NCBI RefSeq assembly: GCF_022539315.1
Contig: NC_066317.1
Coordinates: forward strand, 64,575,179 to 64,639,178
Origin: Serinus canaria
Lineage: Eukaryota > Chordata > Aves > Passeriformes > Fringillidae
DNA length: 64,000 nucleotides
Direction: 5' to 3'
In this document: positions 60,901 through 64,000 of the stretch, in pieces
Layout: each line of letters opens with the position of its first letter
Position numbering within the stretch: position 1 is the stretch's first letter
Position numbers and translations under genes: made by a program
Notes under the pieces: generated by a model
Seen by the model: the letters and a program-made list of their open reading frames with translations, nothing else
The model's database searches: none
Told to the model about the DNA's origin: nothing

Positions 60901-63900
60901 ATAATTGCAAATATACTCATCTTGGAGTCTTGAACTTCTGATGGTATTTATTCAAGCAAAATACTTTTATGTTTTCAAATCTAATTATGTATAGGGAGAG
61001 CTGTTATTCAAACATTCAAAAAAAGATTGCAGGGTCTTGATATTCTGGAGGCAGCCTTTGAACTACTTCTGAAGAAATAATACCAGCAACCAAAGCAAAA
61101 TAAGTATTATTTGGGCTCTGGTTCTCATGTTTTTTCCCCATATGTATATGCCATAATTATTATATTTCCCTTGGTTTAAAATTCATGTATGTACAGTAAA
61201 TTGAAACTTAAAAATTACGGTGTTTATAATAAGACCACCTTAGTTGTAGTTTGCATTCTTGGTTCTCTACATATTCTGTAGTCATGTTGTAGACCACTGT
61301 TTGCTTTTTCTTTAAGTCTAATTGTTTTAAGATTTTTTTTTTAACAAAAACTTTTTTTTTTGTTGCCTACTTGCTTGCTTTTAGAACCAGATCATATCTA
61401 ACAGAATTTTTTTTTGCATTGCTGCAGTTCCAACCATACTCCAGATATGGTTTAGTAAAGTTGGGCAACCTCTCTTCAGAAGGTGAAGGAAAATATTTTG
61501 TTTCTTAGTAAAACAAGCATCCCTTAGCATTTGTTTTATAAAGAACACAGGAGTGTCTCTTCTGAAGTTTGTTTTGAATTTGCTGTTTAAAAAGGTGGAT
61601 TTTTTGGGTTTGTCTCATTTTTTTTTGCTGAAGGCAGGACAATATGAGCTAGCTATTCAGGGTCTAATACTAAGCTGTGAAACAATTCCAAGTATTTTGG
61701 TGGAGATGCTAATGCTATGGAGGGAAAGGATAAGAGGCAATTGGTCCTGAGTCCCTTCCATACAGGCTCCCATATTCAAAAGGAGCCCAAGTCTCACTCA
61801 GTTCTTGTGTAACTGAGGGGATAATCCAGGCAGTCTGCTGGGTTTAGGAGCTTTCCTGTCCTCACAGTGCAGCTGACACCTATGAAGGATCAAGGAGGAA
61901 CAAGCAATACCATGCAGAGTTCAGGAGTCATCTTGAGGAGGAGGTCAGGAAGCTGTAGTGCGAAGAAGATAGGAGAGCAGGCACTGTGATGCTCCAAAAG
62001 TAGGGAAAACATGAAATACTAAGGTTTCCCAGCTATGGAACAGATTATAAGAGCAGCAATTTTATACAGTGATTCCTGCAGATCTGCTGATGGACTCCCT
62101 TTGAGTGGTACTTTTAAAGGAGTTGGCCTGTTAGGAACTGGAGGAGTTCCGAACTACTTGGATTACTGATAATTAAAAGTAGCACAGTGAGGTTTGCTTG
62201 GAAGACTTCTGTTTTTCCTCCTGGGTGCAAGACTGCAAAACTCTGCTTTTCTCCAGGTACTCTGACTCTAGCCAAATAGAATTCATTTGACATTACTGGA
62301 AGAGCTCATAGTATACCAGAAATCAATGGGAAGTTGATCTACTTTATGTAAATTTTTATCTAGACCTTTTGAAAAGTCAACAGTGTAGCAGAGTGTGCCT
62401 GGGAGAGCAGCACAGGCCACTGCTGAGGGACTCACTGATGGCTGGTGAGTGGATAGCTCTTCTCCTTCGTGGTGACAGTGTGACATTCTCACAGGCAAGA
62501 AATGCCATTCTTCTCTCTGACAGGAGATCAATACAGTCAAATGGTTCAAGGGTTTCTTAAAGAAGCATATTCAGTATATACTGACACAGGCTGACAGCAG
62601 CACATCTCCTCTAGGAAGGAATAATTCTTTTTTTACAGTCAGCTGCCTGGGAAGGGGTTAAGAGGTTTGGGGTTGTGAAGTGGTGGCTTGGGTGCTGCAC
62701 ATAATGTGCAATGCTACTTCTCTTGTCTCACACCTCCAGCTTTCTTCCAAAATGAAGGAACACAATTCTTGAGGCATGCAAACTACTTTGTCCATGTCTA
62801 ACTTCTAGTCTTTTTACAAATTTTTTGAAGTCTCTAGTAAGATCTTGAAGGAATATTATATTCACATTTTTGGCCTTATTTTTCAAGATGTTATGAACTT
62901 AGAACAGGTTAAATCTTCTTGATTAAAACTGCACTCTTCAGCAAGAGAAGCATTCTAAATAATCAAGAAGAACTAACCTCAAGTTAATATGGGTTGGTAA
63001 TTTTATTTTCTAGTGTAGTGTAGGACTGAAATTAATTTCCATTAAAGACTATTATGGTCTTATCACTTTCCAGACCAGCTGCCAAGTGCATTTGCTTGAT
63101 CTTTCTTCTGTAACAGATACAAACCCAGCATATATGTTCAAATAAGGAAACTAAAAATAATCTAGCTGCACACAGAGTTCTCTTCCCAGACATGAGAGAA
63201 AGTATAAACTGTGGTAATTTATAGTTACATCAGTTACATCTCAGAAAGATATTGAGATGCTGTGGTGTAGTTGCACTAAAACCCTTCTGGAATAAAACAA
63301 AAGTTTCATGCATTTGAACTGATTTACACTGCCAGGTGTGTGTCATGTAGGGATCTTGCATTCTGACATGAGCATGGAGAAGATTCCCAAGATTTCTCAC
63401 ACCTGCCTAAGGATTTCAGTGCCTATTTGTCCTGCTCTGCAAACTTCAGAATTGCTTCACCAAGTAGTTGTGTGTTGAAGTGGGTCTCAAAAACTGAGCA
63501 AGCTGCTGCTCTGTGATGTTTGAGAGCTCTTAAAGGTAACTTCTGAATGCAGAGATGAAGAACACAGGTCCCAGGTTTTTAAGGTCCTTTCCCTAGAGAG
63601 CAACATCTCAGCACTATGTGAACAGAAGAGAGGAAAATCTAGTTCAAAAACTGTATCCGAAAGCAAATTTTGGTGACCTTCAGCTAAGCAGCCTGCAGGG
63701 ACTTTAATTCTCTCCTCTGCCTTCCTACTAAATAAAAGAATGAGTGGATGAGCTTAAATGATGAGTACAGACAAAACAAAATCAGTTTGGAAAAGGAGCA
63801 CTGTTGGTTACCATATATTATATCATAGCAAACAGTTGTCAGCCAGTTTCAGATGCATGAGACTATCTAATTGTACTTTTAATTCTTTGTTTCCCCACAT

Positions 63901-64000
63901 TCAATTGTATTACAGGATTCAATATCCCAGCCACTAGCATTAATCTTCTACATAAGCAATGCCTGTAATTGCAACAAAGATTGTGTGTAGAATTTAGCAA

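Larger units (their letters stand above)
21904..64000 (+). other. Long non-coding stretch: probable first intron or intergenic region of the plus-strand unit
   Basis: After the donor at 21904 about 42 kb follow with no recognisable coding exon on either strand. I looked specifically for both CtBP1 N-termini (the long form beginning MGSSHLLNKG and the short-form VRPPIMNG segment) and saw neither. The content is mainly AT-rich unique sequence, CR1 fragments in both orientations, homopolymer runs and a second CpG-rich patch at 26.0-26.4 kb. The stretches 30-33, 33.2-38, 38.4-48 and 58-64 kb hold no feature I can name beyond those listed. If the plus-strand transcript is real and spliced, this is its intron; otherwise it is the MAEA-to-CTBP1 intergenic region. 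Confidence 0.5.

Noticed and set aside
1..64000. tRNA, snRNA, rRNA genes, CRISPR arrays or endogenous retrovirus
   Set aside because: I scanned by eye for tRNA B-box-like motifs, regularly spaced repeats and LTR or gag/pol-like frames and found none I could support; a covariance-model and RepeatMasker search would be decisive.

Overview
This window looks like a piece of a bird genome, or at least a sauropsid one. It has large introns, scattered truncated CR1 LINE copies (about a dozen, several ending in the typical TTCTATGATTCT-type tail), no Alu/L1/MIR-type repeats that I can see, and one very sharp CpG-rich promoter region. There is no bacterial or phage content, no operon and no CRISPR array. 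Nearly all of the window is intron or other non-coding DNA.

The only protein-coding gene I can prove is MAEA, on the minus strand. It encodes the RING-type E3 subunit of the CTLH/GID ubiquitin ligase. Coding exon 1 (20967-21035, 23 codons) and exon 2 (3274-3456, 61 codons) are both phase 0 and have clean splice sites. Together they give residues 1-84. The rest of the gene lies beyond the left edge. Intron 1 is about 17.5 kb, and positions 1-3273 are part of intron 2.

From about 20.5 to 22.3 kb lies a GC-rich, CpG-rich island that acts as the MAEA promoter and looks bidirectional. It carries four CCAAT boxes, many GC boxes, a YY1-type motif over the MAEA start codon, a ZNF143-like motif, and a TATA-like box (21838-21846). 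The TATA-like box precedes a probable plus-strand non-coding first exon ending at a good donor (21903/21904). G-quadruplex-capable tracts sit downstream of both presumed start sites, each on the non-template strand.

The plus-strand unit cannot be named from coding sequence. In tetrapods I know of, CTBP1 is the head-to-head neighbour of MAEA (human 4p16.3), so an upstream exon of CTBP1 or a divergent lncRNA are the main candidates. From 21.9 to 64 kb no recognisable coding exon appears. That stretch holds a second CpG-rich, possible alternative promoter at about 26.0-26.4 kb, CR1 copies in both orientations, homopolymer runs, a perfect 37-bp tandem duplication, and AT-rich sequence.

The most unusual local structure is a perfect 21-bp inverted repeat with a 3-nt spacer (17109-17153) inside an otherwise ordinary old CR1 copy. 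It looks like the scar of a template-switch mutation. I did not find a convincing new biological system here.
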